A stretch of 64,000 bases of DNA from Microbacterium sp. NC79 (GTDB lineage: Bacteria; Actinomycetota; Actinomycetes; Actinomycetales; Microbacteriaceae): positions 124,001-188,000 of the forward strand of contig NZ_JAHQYI010000001.1 of the NCBI RefSeq assembly GCF_019061125.1, read 5' to 3'. Shown piece after piece: positions 9,401-17,587 of the stretch; positions within the stretch are counted from its first letter, which is position 1, and each line of letters starts with the position of its first letter. The notes under the pieces are model-generated. The model was not told where the DNA came from, searched no databases, and was given only the letters and a program-made list of their open reading frames with translations. A program made the position numbers and the translations under genes.

Positions 9401-10010
9401 AGCGGCTCCTGTTGCACTCAACTGGACCGGCCTCACTGCCAACACCCGCTACCTGGGCTTCGTCCAGTACGGTGACTCGGCTGTGAACTCGGTTGTCACG
9501 GTTGACTCGGGCCCCGCGGCTCCGGCCAACACCGCAGCTCCCGTGCTTTCGGGCTCCGGCGTTGTCGGTGAAGTGCTCTCGGCAACGACCGGCACGTGGG
9601 ACCAAGAGGGTCTGACGTTCCAGTTCGAGTGGCTGAAGGACGGCGAGCCGATCCCGGCTGGCGCGGCTCCTGCGGCACTCAGCGAGAGCAACACGTACAC
9701 CCCGACAGCGGCTGACGTGGGAGCAACCATCTCGGTTCGCGTACATGCCACCGCAGCTGACAACCCCAACGTGGGCTCAGCTGATTCGAACGGCATCGTC
9801 GTGACGGCTGCGCCGACCACGAGCCCGACGCCGACGGACCCGACGACGAGCCCGACCACGGCTCCCACCACGCCTCCTGCAGGCGGCGGTGAGCTCCCGG
9901 TCACCGGTGCTCCGGACGCAACGGTTCCGCTCCTTGTCGGATTCCTCATCGTGGCACTGGGTGGTGCAGCGTTCTTCATCGGACGCCAGCGCCGCGCACA
10001 CGCGGAGTAA
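6492..10010 (+). CDS. Sortase-anchored subtilisin-like serine protease (S8) with PA domain
   Basis: 1172 residues from the ATG at 6492, preceded by GGAGAA; an upstream GTG at 6471 lacks a good site. Signal peptide about 1-31; inhibitor I9 pro-domain about 48-150 (RYIVLLDEDP); S8 catalytic triad Asp186 (GIIDTG), His275 (HGSHTAS), Ser605 (GTSMASPHVAG), oxyanion Asn386. A PA domain is inserted at about 440-530 (GKIVVCDRGG...ADAGGVGMVLVN). Later domains: Fn3-like about 690-790, a pre-peptidase-C-like sheet about 850-960 (NNDVFFVLEL...GFYLIQV), an Ig-like domain about 1010-1100, a Thr/Pro spacer, then LPVTG (1135-1139), membrane helix and basic tail. The protein should be secreted, matured and linked to the wall by sortase. 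GCA/GGT-rich codons and the strong terminator suggest high expression. Confidence 0.93.
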   Translation: MEGRFGLKAGAVVTFAALIACTSAATTSFAAEPTEVTIPTPLNLEGGRYIVLLDEDPVAAYEGGQSGLAATKAADGAKLDTTTDAVVEYSSHLASVQDAIAADAGVTIDDNLTVTLNGFTANLTAAQAKRLAATDGVASLVPDAIFHPTAVPSTEFLGLEGADGVWETYAGGPEGAGEGVVVGIIDTGIAPENPSFAGNPLGNTPGDAPYLDGNTVVFDKADGTQFRADRVSGDQWNDGDYSTKLIGGQFFSAGAAAAGFDFAYDILSPRDGGGHGSHTASTAAGNHDVAATVGGLDLGTISGVAPAAKIAAYKVCYDGPDESVTSDDICAGSDLLAAIDKAAQDGVDVINFSIGGGAATTVLDALDIAFFNAAASGIFVAASAGNSGPDYVTADHASPWYTTVAASTIPTYEGTVQGPGDFEAPGAAITVPAGGVTAEAVYAGDVLAPGVDPTEGALCYPETLDGAAVAGKIVVCDRGGNARVEKSETVADAGGVGMVLVNVGPGSLDTDMHSVPTVHISHTYRDALLDSISAPGSELTLLPENVTEFVTPVPQVAGFSSRGPMLADGSDILKPDVAAPGVNILAAVNNIEGAEPQWGLMSGTSMASPHVAGLAALYLGVHPEATPGEVKSALMTTGYDTLDESGAINPDPFAQGAGQVDPEKYFHPGLVYHNGVSDWLAFLEGKGLGEWDDIEPIDGSDLNLASISIGALAGSQTVTRTVTAETAGTYTATVDVAGVNAVVEPASITLAEGESATFTVTFENETAAIDEWATGFLTWTNGSIDVRSPIAVYPTAADAPADLYGQGINGTIDYTVTPGADGDMPLNVSGLTPVILHEDADNPVPGHSGNENSGDENNDVFFVLELAEDADVARFDLNSSDDAGSDLDLVVYHLLTADATSAEEIWQSATASADEQVTVVNPAAGFYLIQVNVYETTGPMTWDLTTGVVDGADEGALTATPNPIAGVQGEAAPVALNWTGLTANTRYLGFVQYGDSAVNSVVTVDSGPAAPANTAAPVLSGSGVVGEVLSATTGTWDQEGLTFQFEWLKDGEPIPAGAAPAALSESNTYTPTAADVGATISVRVHATAADNPNVGSADSNGIVVTAAPTTSPTPTDPTTSPTTAPTTPPAGGGELPVTGAPDATVPLLVGFLIVALGGAAFFIGRQRRAHAE

Positions 10011-10023
10011 TCCCTAGACAAGA

Positions 10024-10059
10024 ACATCCCCCGGCTGGATTCGTCCAGCCGGGGGATGT
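10024..10059 (+). terminator. Strong intrinsic terminator with TTCG tetraloop
   Basis: A perfect 16-bp stem (10024-10039 with 10044-10059) closed by TTCG, 14 bp after the subtilase stop and followed by TTTCT. It also lies in front of the 3' end of the minus-strand pirin gene. Confidence 0.92.
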
Positions 10060-10102
10060 TTCTGTGTGTGGAGCGACGCTCCGTGTGGCTCTCGTCGCTT
10101 CG

Positions 10103-11107
10103 CTACGTGAGGTCGCGGTACACGCGTCTGCGTGGCGTGAGGCGTACATTCGGAAGCGGCGGTGCGGGAATCCACTCATCGCCGTGGCCGACGACGTGGC
10201 CGTACCGTTCGGTGCGTGCGGCCCAATCTGCTTGTGCCTGCACGATCTCGTCATGGCTGCGCCCGACGAAGTTCCACCACATCACGAGGTCAGCCTCAAA
10301 CGGCTCGCCGCCGATCAAGAACACGAGGGCGTCCTGCTCCGCGGCGATCACCACGCTCGTGCGATGGATGCCCAGGTACAGCAATTGTTCCGGGGCCAGT
10401 GCCGTATCCGGACCGGCGGCAACGATTACTGCCCCCTCCACGACGAGCAGCGCGTGCTCCCATGCGTGCGTGAGTGGAACCTCGACGCTGTGGCCAGCGG
10501 GGATCATGATTTCAGCGCCAACGATGGGCGTGTACACCGTTGCGGGCGATTGAACTCCGGCAAGTTTGCCCAACACGACGGTCGCAGCCACCGTCGACGC
10601 GGCACCTGAGGCGTTATCGCGCGCCACAAGCGAGACCTCAGGCAGCTCAGTCACCTGCTCAAAGGCGGCCTCACCCCAACGGCGGTCATCGGGCAGCGCG
10701 ATCCAAAATTGCAGGGCGTCGAGGTCGGTATCTCCGCCACCAAGGGAATACTCCGAGTGCGAAATACCCGCGCCCGCCGTCATGAGGTTCAACGCGCCAC
10801 GGGTGATGGTGACATCACTACCGATGCTGTCTCGATGACGAATCTCACCCGCGTACGGCCACGTCACGGTTTGCAGCCCCATGTGCGGGTGCGGTTCTAC
10901 CCGCATCGTGGTGCGTTGGGGGCCAAAGCGGTCCAAAAAGCACCACGCACCAACCATCGGCAGGGCGCGCTGGGGGAGGGCGCGGTGCACGTTCATGCCA
11001 CGGATGCCGCCGAGCGGAACCTCCCGGGCGTCGTAGAGTTCGACCCGCGGCCCCGTGCACTTCTCGGTGGGCTCGGTGGGCTCGACCTCAGCGTCGAGGC
11101 GGGTCAT
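10103..11107 (-). CDS. Pirin family protein (bicupin)
   Basis: 334 residues from the ATG at 11107, which overlaps the stop of the acetyltransferase gene by ATGA; the seven-codon longer frame is not used. The pirin metal-site pattern is complete: His73 and His75 in EPHPHMGLQT, and His117 and Glu119 in GISHSEY. The N-terminal cupin (about 25-150) carries the site and the C-terminal cupin (about 190-300) completes the bicupin. Bacterial pirins bind iron and some act as quercetinases or interact with pyruvate metabolism; nothing here decides the role. Co-transcribed with the small GNAT gene upstream. Confidence 0.9.
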   Translation of the reverse strand: MTRLDAEVEPTEPTEKCTGPRVELYDAREVPLGGIRGMNVHRALPQRALPMVGAWCFLDRFGPQRTTMRVEPHPHMGLQTVTWPYAGEIRHRDSIGSDVTITRGALNLMTAGAGISHSEYSLGGGDTDLDALQFWIALPDDRRWGEAAFEQVTELPEVSLVARDNASGAASTVAATVVLGKLAGVQSPATVYTPIVGAEIMIPAGHSVEVPLTHAWEHALLVVEGAVIVAAGPDTALAPEQLLYLGIHRTSVVIAAEQDALVFLIGGEPFEADLVMWWNFVGRSHDEIVQAQADWAARTERYGHVVGHGDEWIPAPPLPNVRLTPRRRVYRDLT

Positions 11108-11424
11108 GATTCGTGACGCGGCGGCCACGAGATTGTGAGCCCAGGCACGTCGTGGCCGCGCAGGTACTTCACGACGAAGGGGCAGAGCGGAACCACGGTG
11201 TCGCCGCGAGCAGCCGAATCAGCCATCGCGCCGGCAACGAGGGTGGAGCCGAGACCGCGACCGCCAAAGGCCGGGTCAATCTCCGTGTGAGGAAAGAGGA
11301 AAGCGCCCTGACGCTCGGTGAACTCGGTAAATCCAGCCACCACATCGTCGACGAGGATTTCGTAGCGGCCTGCCTCCTCATTGCGGCGAACCAGCGTGGT
11401 CTCGGTTGTCGTTTCGTCCGTCAT
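11104..11424 (-). CDS. Small GNAT-type N-acetyltransferase-like protein (COG2388 family)
   Basis: 106 residues from the ATG at 11424, seven bases after a clear GGAGG; a longer upstream frame has no such site. The acetyl-CoA-binding motif A appears as DPAFGGRGLGSTLV and the end has CPFVVKYLRGH, typical of the minimal single-domain YjdJ/NATD1-like group (about 95-110 residues). Substrate unknown. It overlaps the pirin start by four bases, so the two are translationally coupled. Confidence 0.85.
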   Translation of the reverse strand: MTDETTTETTLVRRNEEAGRYEILVDDVVAGFTEFTERQGAFLFPHTEIDPAFGGRGLGSTLVAGAMADSAARGDTVVPLCPFVVKYLRGHDVPGLTISWPPRHES

Positions 11425-11473
11425 GGTGCCTCCATCGAATGATCTGCCCCCATCGTGCCACGCCCACAACGGC

Positions 11474-11514
11474 CGAGGGCCGGTCCGCACGAAAATGGTG
11501 CACACCGGCCCTCG
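11474..11514 (-). terminator. Possible terminator after acyl-CoA oxidase gene
   Basis: 11-bp inverted repeat (11474-11484 with 11504-11514) around a 19-nt loop, just after the stop at 11524 on the minus strand. No T-tract, so efficiency is uncertain. Confidence 0.4.
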
Positions 11515-11523
11515 AAGAAATAA

Positions 11524-13590
11524 CTAGTTCTTCTTCGCCTTCTTGAGCGTCTTCTCGTCAACGGGCATCCGCCCGGAAGCACGCAGTTCCTGGTAGTAGG
11601 CGCGAGCTTCGTCCTGGCGCTCGGCCTCAATGCCGCTGGCGATGGGCGCACGCAGGTGCTCCTGCTCGTAGCCGAAGGCGTCGACGAGGTCGAGAGCGTG
11701 CGGGCGCAGGCGCACCAGGAGGCGCTGAATGTAACGGGAGACGGAACCAGCGCGCTGTGCGGAGAGGCGACCGTTGATGAGGTACCAGGACAGGTGCTTC
11801 TCGATCAGCCCGAGACCGAAAAGGTCACGCAGCCACGTCAGCACCTCCTTGGTTCCGTTGTCGGTGACACGCAGGACAGCATCCGTGAATGCTTCCCACT
11901 GCAGCAGTTCACCGTGCGCGCGCGCCGCTTCGATGAGGTCAACCTGCACTTCGTTGAACAGGGCGGCAGCGTCGGCCGGTGCCATCTTGCTCGCCGGGCG
12001 CAGGCGCATCGCGACATCGGCCACCATGGTCTGCACGCGGTCGCTCAGCAGGTCGTGCTGCTGGTCGGCGCGCAGGCCATTCTCCACCGAGCGGGCGGTG
12101 GAACCGAGGTCAGCGACGGTCTGGCCGAGGGCGCGGAGGCCGGCACCGTGGAAAATGCGACCTGCCGTCTGGCCAGCAGCGAAAGCGGCGAGCTGCGCGG
12201 CGTCCTTGCCCTTGAACTGCTGGGCGTAGTCCTTCAGGAGGCGCTTGCCGACGAGCTGCAACAGGATGTTGTTGTCGCCCTCAAAAGTCGCATAAATGTC
12301 GAGGTCTTGACGAAGGCCGACGAAGCGGTTGCCGAACATGAAGCCGGCGCCACCACAGGCTTCACGTGCCTCCTGGAGGGTGTCAAGACTGTGCCACGTC
12401 GACAGCGGCTTGAGCGCGGCTGCCAACGTCTCCAGGTCTTCGCGGTCGTCGTCGCTGCCAGCCTTGCCACTGAAGACGGCATCGAACTTCACCAGGATTT
12501 CGTCGTGCGCAATGATCGATGCGTACGTTGTGGCCAGGCGCGTCAGCAGGCGGTGCTGGTGCTTGCCGTAATCCAGGAGCGTGACCTCGTCTGTGCCCGC
12601 ACCCTGGTCGAACTGGCGGCGCTGGCTGCCGTAAACGATAGCGATGTTCAAGGCCATAGCCGCAGCCCACGACGAGGCGCCGTCGAGCGAAACGCGACCC
12701 TGGACGAGCGCGCCGAGCATCGTGAAGAAGCGGCGACCTGGGCTCGCGATCGGGCTTGTGTAGGTGCCGTCGACCGCAACGTCGCCGTACTTGTTGAGCA
12801 GGTTGGTACGCGGCACGCGCACGTTGGTGAAGTGCAGGCGGCCGTTGTCGATGCCGTTCAGTCCGCCCTTGAGGCCGTCGTCTTCGCCGCCGACACCGTC
12901 AAGGAACGCGCCGTTCTCGTCGCGGATCGGCACGTAGAAGCAGTGCACGCCGTGGTTGACGCCGTTCGTGATGAGCTGCGCAAACACGGTCGCGGCGATG
13001 CCGTGCAACGCAGCGTTACCGAGATAGTCCTTCCACGCGCCGCGGAACGGCGTGTGAATCACAAACTCTTCGGTCTCCGGGTCGTATGTTGCCGTGGTTC
13101 CGACCGCGGCAACGTCGGAACCATGACCGATCTCCGTCATTGCAAAAGCGCCGGGAATCGAGAGGTCAAGGATTCCTGGCAGCCACTTGTTGTGGTGCTC
13201 TTCGGTACCGAGGTGCAGCACGGCAGAACCGAACAGGCCCCACTGCACGCCCGCCTTGATCTGCATGCTGGGGTCACCGGTGAGGAGTTCTTCGAAGGCG
13301 GCGATGCTGCCGCCGTGGTTGTCCTGGCCGCCAAAAGCTACCGGGTAGGCGCGCGAGATCGCGTTGTTCTCGACGAGGAGGTGCAGCTGGCTCAGCACAC
13401 GCTCGCGGTGCTCGTCCATGCCGAGGCTGTCAACGCGCCAGAACGCCGGGTCTTTCATCATGGCGCGCGCCGTCCGGCGCTCGTCAGCCCATGTGCCCAT
13501 CAGAATGTCGGTCACTGCTGCCACATCGATGCGTGGCTCACCGCTGCGCCCTTCAATGCCGGGGGCGGCGGTGACTTCAGAATTCGTCAT
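11524..13590 (-). CDS. Acyl-CoA oxidase (acyl-CoA dehydrogenase superfamily)
   Basis: 688 residues, the length of peroxisomal-type acyl-CoA oxidases rather than the 380-residue dehydrogenases. It has FAMTEIGHGSDV (about 149-160), a flavin-site motif, GGAGFMFGNR (413-422) and the catalytic glutamate in TFEGDNN (Glu437). The C-terminal ACOX domain fills 480-670, ending in a Lys-rich tail. The product would oxidise acyl-CoA with oxygen, giving peroxide, though some bacterial members use ETF. Good ribosome site TAGGAGAGTC before the ATG at 13590. Transcribed alone; the pirin-GNAT pair follows on the same strand after a hairpin. Confidence 0.9.
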   Translation of the reverse strand: MTNSEVTAAPGIEGRSGEPRIDVAAVTDILMGTWADERRTARAMMKDPAFWRVDSLGMDEHRERVLSQLHLLVENNAISRAYPVAFGGQDNHGGSIAAFEELLTGDPSMQIKAGVQWGLFGSAVLHLGTEEHHNKWLPGILDLSIPGAFAMTEIGHGSDVAAVGTTATYDPETEEFVIHTPFRGAWKDYLGNAALHGIAATVFAQLITNGVNHGVHCFYVPIRDENGAFLDGVGGEDDGLKGGLNGIDNGRLHFTNVRVPRTNLLNKYGDVAVDGTYTSPIASPGRRFFTMLGALVQGRVSLDGASSWAAAMALNIAIVYGSQRRQFDQGAGTDEVTLLDYGKHQHRLLTRLATTYASIIAHDEILVKFDAVFSGKAGSDDDREDLETLAAALKPLSTWHSLDTLQEAREACGGAGFMFGNRFVGLRQDLDIYATFEGDNNILLQLVGKRLLKDYAQQFKGKDAAQLAAFAAGQTAGRIFHGAGLRALGQTVADLGSTARSVENGLRADQQHDLLSDRVQTMVADVAMRLRPASKMAPADAAALFNEVQVDLIEAARAHGELLQWEAFTDAVLRVTDNGTKEVLTWLRDLFGLGLIEKHLSWYLINGRLSAQRAGSVSRYIQRLLVRLRPHALDLVDAFGYEQEHLRAPIASGIEAERQDEARAYYQELRASGRMPVDEKTLKKAKKN

Positions 13591-13727
13591 GACTCTCCTA
13601 GACAGAACGCGGGGAATGACTATGACGGTAGATGCTCCACAACGAAGCGCGCAACCGTTTGGCGACCTTCAACAAGAGGGTCGGGGTTCCGGGCGTGCCG
13701 CCATTGTGCTCGCCCCACACCATGGCG

Positions 13728-15767
13728 CTACTGGGCCGCGGCAATCACCGCGAGCACACCCTCGCCGTACGACTCCTTCTTCTTTGCGCCGATGCCGGTG
13801 ATGGCATCGAGCGCACCGAGGCTCGTCGGGCGCACGTCGGCAAGCGCGCGAAGCGTCGCATCGCCGAACACGATGTACGCGGGCACACCCTGCTCGAGAG
13901 CCTGCTCCGCACGCCACGCGCGCAGTGCTTCGAACAGGTCACGGTCGCCGTCTGCGACCGTGTCGCTCGCCCGGCTCTTGCGCACAGCGGAACCTGACGT
14001 GCGTCCCAGCACATCCTTGCGGAGCAGGACGGTGCGCTCGCCGCGGAGCACAGCCGTGCTTGCCTCCGTGATGCCGAGGGTTCCGTAGTCGCCCTGCGCG
14101 GCGATGAGATCCTGGGCGAGGAGCTGGCGGACGACGCTGCGCCAATCCGCATCCGTGAGGTCAGCACCCAGCCCGTACGTGGAGAGTTCGTTGTGGCGGT
14201 GCTGGCGAATGCGCTCCGTTGACGCCCCGCGCAGGATGTCGATGAGGTGCCCGGCGCCGAACGACTGGTTGCGTTCTCGCTTCAGCCGCACGATCGTTGA
14301 CAGCAGTTTCTGCGCTGCAATGGTTCCGTCGAAGGTGTCAGGAGTCTCCAAGCAGGTGTCGCAGTTGCCGCAGGGAGCCGACTCTTCGCCGAAGTAGCCG
14401 AGCAGATTCTGGCGGCGGCACTGCACGGTTTCGCAGAGCGCGAGCATCGCGTCGAGATGCTGGCCCTGGCGTTGCTTGTGCGCACGGTCGCCATCACCCT
14501 GGTCGATAAGGCGGCGCTGCTGCACGACATCGCCCAGGCCGTATGCCATCCACGCGATGCTGGGCTCACCGTCGCGGCCCGCACGCCCTGTCTCCTGGTA
14601 GTAGCCCTCGACCGACTTCGGGAGGTCAATGTGCGCGACGAAGCGCACGTCTGGCTTGTCGATGCCCATCCCAAATGCGATGGTCGCAACCATCACGACA
14701 CCGTCTTCGCGGAGGAAGCGGGACTGGTGGCGGGCACGCATATCGGCAGGGAGGCCAGCGTGATACCCCAGCGCATCGATGCCCTGCGCTCGCAAGAACT
14801 CGGCAGTCTGTTCCACCTGTTTGCGGCTGAGTGCGTAGACGATACCCGCCACGCCCTCTGGCTGCGAGCGAATAAAGGAGACGAGTTGTTTGCGTGCGTC
14901 GGTCTTCGCGACGATGCGGTACTGAATGTTTGGGCGGTCAAAGCTCGACACAAAGTGTGCGGCCTGATCGAGATGCAGGCGCTGCGTAATTTCGGTGTGC
15001 GTTGCGCGCGTTGCGGTCGCCGTGAGCGCCATGCGCGGAACCCCGGGGAACGCATCGCCGAGGTCACCGAGAGCGAGGTAGTCGGGACGGAAGTCGTGCC
15101 CCCACTGCGCCACACAGTGCGCCTCATCGATCGCAATCACGCTCAGGGTTCCCTGCGCGATGAGCGCGCGCGTTGTCGGGTTCGACAGGCGCTCGGGGGC
15201 GACGTAGAGCAGATCGAGTTCGCCAGCGAGATACGCCTGCTCGGTCTCGGCACGCTGCGCGGCCGACTGCGTCGAGTTGAGGTACGCGGCGCGCACGCCG
15301 TTGGCGACAAGCGCGTCCACCTGGTCGTGCATGAGCGCGATAAGTGGCGACACCACGAGCCCGGTGCCCTCGCGCACGAGCGCTGGCACCTGATAACAGA
15401 CAGATTTTCCGCCGCCCGTAGGCATCAGCACGATCGCGTCGCCGCCAGCAACAACCTGGTCGATCGCGGCCGCCTGGTCACCCCGGAACGCGTCGTAGCC
15501 GTATACCGCCCGCAATGCTTCGATTGGCGTCGCATATTGCGAAGCCCGCACGCCGCGAGGCCGCGACGCTACCGGCGCGGGGGCGTAGTCAGCGCGGGGC
15601 GGCGGGTAGCCGCCAGCAAAATCCAGCTCGCCAGGAGGTTCCGCATACGGATCAAACGGGACATCATCGTACGGGTCGTACCCGGGCTCGTCATGCGGAT
15701 CAAACGGCACGTCCGCGTAGGGGTCAGAGGAGCCGCTGGAGAACGAAGATGATCCGGGAGTTGCCAC
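13728..15767 (-). CDS. recQ: ATP-dependent DNA helicase RecQ
   Basis: 679 residues from the GTG at 15767, 10 bp after the stop of the symporter gene; a longer upstream frame overlaps that gene and is rejected. Residues 14-40 hold two copies of the acidic motif DPYxDVPFDP, an unusual N-terminal extension. Helicase core: Walker A MPTGGGKS (Lys121), DEAH-box IDEAHCVAQWGHDFR, motif VI QETGRAGRDG. The RecQ-Ct zinc site shows C...CRRQNLLGYFGE...CGNCDTC, followed by the winged-helix RQC, and an HRDC domain forms the last 80 residues (AWRAEQALEQGVPAYIVFGD). Role: unwinding in recombinational repair. Confidence 0.93.
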   Translation of the reverse strand: MATPGSSSFSSGSSDPYADVPFDPHDEPGYDPYDDVPFDPYAEPPGELDFAGGYPPPRADYAPAPVASRPRGVRASQYATPIEALRAVYGYDAFRGDQAAAIDQVVAGGDAIVLMPTGGGKSVCYQVPALVREGTGLVVSPLIALMHDQVDALVANGVRAAYLNSTQSAAQRAETEQAYLAGELDLLYVAPERLSNPTTRALIAQGTLSVIAIDEAHCVAQWGHDFRPDYLALGDLGDAFPGVPRMALTATATRATHTEITQRLHLDQAAHFVSSFDRPNIQYRIVAKTDARKQLVSFIRSQPEGVAGIVYALSRKQVEQTAEFLRAQGIDALGYHAGLPADMRARHQSRFLREDGVVMVATIAFGMGIDKPDVRFVAHIDLPKSVEGYYQETGRAGRDGEPSIAWMAYGLGDVVQQRRLIDQGDGDRAHKQRQGQHLDAMLALCETVQCRRQNLLGYFGEESAPCGNCDTCLETPDTFDGTIAAQKLLSTIVRLKRERNQSFGAGHLIDILRGASTERIRQHRHNELSTYGLGADLTDADWRSVVRQLLAQDLIAAQGDYGTLGITEASTAVLRGERTVLLRKDVLGRTSGSAVRKSRASDTVADGDRDLFEALRAWRAEQALEQGVPAYIVFGDATLRALADVRPTSLGALDAITGIGAKKKESYGEGVLAVIAAAQ

Positions 15768-15777
15768 CTGGTCGAGT

Positions 15778-17241
15778 CTACCGAGCGTGACTTTCCGGAA
15801 GGTGCAAGCGAGCCAAGAACTGTGGAGTACCTGCGGGCGCACCGTTTTTGTCGAGGAGCGACACAACGAACACCGTCGCCGTCGTAAGGGGGATCGTCCA
15901 CGCGGCCGGTTGGGCGAGCACCGCGGCGAGCCACGCGCTATTGAGATTGAGCGCGGTACCGATCATCGCCGCCCCGCAGGCGAGGGCACCGACGACCATG
16001 CCGACGATGGCACCCTTCGCCGTCATCCGTGGCCACCACACGCCAAGCAGCATGACAGGAGTCAGGCTCGACGCCGCAAACACAAACACCTGCCCGACGC
16101 TGGAGACGAGTCCTTCCGGCACGGTCAGAAACGAAAAACCGAGCGGAACCAGGGCGCAAATGACCGCGGCGAGGCGGAAGGAGCGCACAGAGCCGGTGAA
16201 CAGATCTTGGCTGACCACGCCGGCAAGCGAAACGATGAGCCCCGATGATGTGGCGAGGAATGCCGCAAACGCACCCGCAACGATCAGTGCGGTGAGCACG
16301 TCACCCCACACGCCGCCGATGACGCGCGAAGGCAGTTCCAGCACGACGGTGTCTGCCAGCCCCGGCTTCGCCAGGTCGGGGGCAGCGATCCGGGCGATCA
16401 ACCCCATCGTCGATGACACCGCATAAAACGCGCCGACCAGCACGATGACCATGACGGTCGCTCGCCGTGCGGACGGCCCATCAGGACTCGTGTAAAACCG
16501 CACAAGCACGTGCGGCAGCCCGATGGTTCCGAGCAGTAAAGCCAACATGAGTGACAGCGTTCCGTACAGATCGGCGCCGCCGGGGCCGCGCTCGACCGGA
16601 AAGATCAGGTGCGGATCGATTGTCGCCGCGTGATCGCTCAGCGCGATGCACAAGAACGCCACAGGAACGGCAAGCGCCGTGAGTTTGAGCCAGTACTGAA
16701 ACGCCTGCACAGCGGTCACGGCGCGCATGCCACCGGCCGCGACCACCCCGCCGACGACAATGGCAACCAATACCGCGCCGACCCACAGTGGTAGTCCGGC
16801 GACGACCTGCAGGGTGAGGGCGGCACCATGCATTTGCGGCACGATATAGAGCCACCCAATCACCAGCACGACGACGGATGTCACGTGGCGGGCGGCGCGA
16901 GACTGCGTGCGAGCCTGAATGAAATCCGGAATCGTGTACGCGCCACTGCGGCGCAGCGGGGCGCCGACAAACAACAACACCAGCAGGTAGCCTGCCGCGT
17001 ATCCGATGGGAAACCAGAAGCCCTCGGAACCAGACAGTAGTACGAGACCGGCAAGCCCTAAAAAGGTGCCTGCGGAGAGATACTCGCCGCTGATCGCGGA
17101 GGCGTTCCAGACGGGCCGCACCGAGCGGGAAGCAACGTAGAAGTCACTCGTGGTGCGAGAAATGCGCAGACCGTACGCGCCGAGAATGATTGTCGCGAGC
17201 AGGAGCCCGGCGACGGCACCCAACACCAGGCCGGTGTTCAT
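15778..17241 (-). CDS. Sodium:solute symporter (SSS, acetate/pyruvate permease-like)
   Basis: 487 residues with about 13 membrane helices. The start is ATG 17241, which overlaps the stop of the small DUF485-like gene by ATGA; the 610-residue frame reaching back to 17610 runs across that gene and is a shadow. NASAISGEYLSAGTFLGLAG near 65-85 and ARIAAPDL are typical of the ActP/MctC branch of the SSS family. ActP-type permeases are usually encoded next to a DUF485 protein, as here, and move acetate, pyruvate or other short monocarboxylates with Na+ or H+. Placement beside a LytTR regulator and CstA supports a monocarboxylate substrate, but this is inference. Confidence 0.85.
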   Translation of the reverse strand: MNTGLVLGAVAGLLLATIILGAYGLRISRTTSDFYVASRSVRPVWNASAISGEYLSAGTFLGLAGLVLLSGSEGFWFPIGYAAGYLLVLLFVGAPLRRSGAYTIPDFIQARTQSRAARHVTSVVVLVIGWLYIVPQMHGAALTLQVVAGLPLWVGAVLVAIVVGGVVAAGGMRAVTAVQAFQYWLKLTALAVPVAFLCIALSDHAATIDPHLIFPVERGPGGADLYGTLSLMLALLLGTIGLPHVLVRFYTSPDGPSARRATVMVIVLVGAFYAVSSTMGLIARIAAPDLAKPGLADTVVLELPSRVIGGVWGDVLTALIVAGAFAAFLATSSGLIVSLAGVVSQDLFTGSVRSFRLAAVICALVPLGFSFLTVPEGLVSSVGQVFVFAASSLTPVMLLGVWWPRMTAKGAIVGMVVGALACGAAMIGTALNLNSAWLAAVLAQPAAWTIPLTTATVFVVSLLDKNGAPAGTPQFLARLHLPESHAR

Positions 17242-17585
17242 ACGTCGCCCTCGCGCAGGGCGCGGTAACGGTTTTCGTTTTTCGTTGCTCCACGCGCGTA
17301 GATGACAGCGAAGATCACGATGAGCGGGTAGTAGCCGTAGGCATGCAGCAGCCACGGCAGCGGCACGTGTGCGATCACGACATCGTTCAGCGCTGGCACC
17401 GTGAACAGCACGAGAGTGAAGGCCCCCGCGGTCAGGAGAAACCCGATAAGACAGGTCAGCGCGAGTCTGAGCTGTGCCCGCACGAGACCGCGGGCGTAGA
17501 GCGGCTCCGATGTGAGTGGGCGGCGGATCGGAAGCGTCGCCGTGGCAGGCGTCGCCGTCACCCGCACGCGATTCTTCGTCGACAT
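17238..17585 (-). CDS. DUF485-like small membrane protein, symporter partner
   Basis: 115 residues: a basic N-terminus, then two hydrophobic segments at about 43-66 and 75-98 separated by a short loop, the layout of YjcH/DUF485 proteins that precede ActP-type symporters. It lies 2 bp after the response-regulator stop and overlaps the symporter start by four bases, so regulator, small protein and symporter form one translationally coupled unit. Sequence identity to DUF485 is judged from layout and context rather than a strong motif. Confidence 0.7.
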   Translation of the reverse strand: MSTKNRVRVTATPATATLPIRRPLTSEPLYARGLVRAQLRLALTCLIGFLLTAGAFTLVLFTVPALNDVVIAHVPLPWLLHAYGYYPLIVIFAVIYARGATKNENRYRALREGDV

Positions 17586-17587
17586 CG

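Noticed and set aside
8313..9746. 477-codon minus-strand open frame opposite the subtilase
   Set aside because: Antisense to the repeat-rich C-terminal half of the protease; no recognisable domain.
11656..14088. 810-codon plus-strand open frame opposite the acyl-CoA oxidase and recQ end
   Set aside because: Antisense shadow across two well-supported genes; no family motif and no ribosome site.
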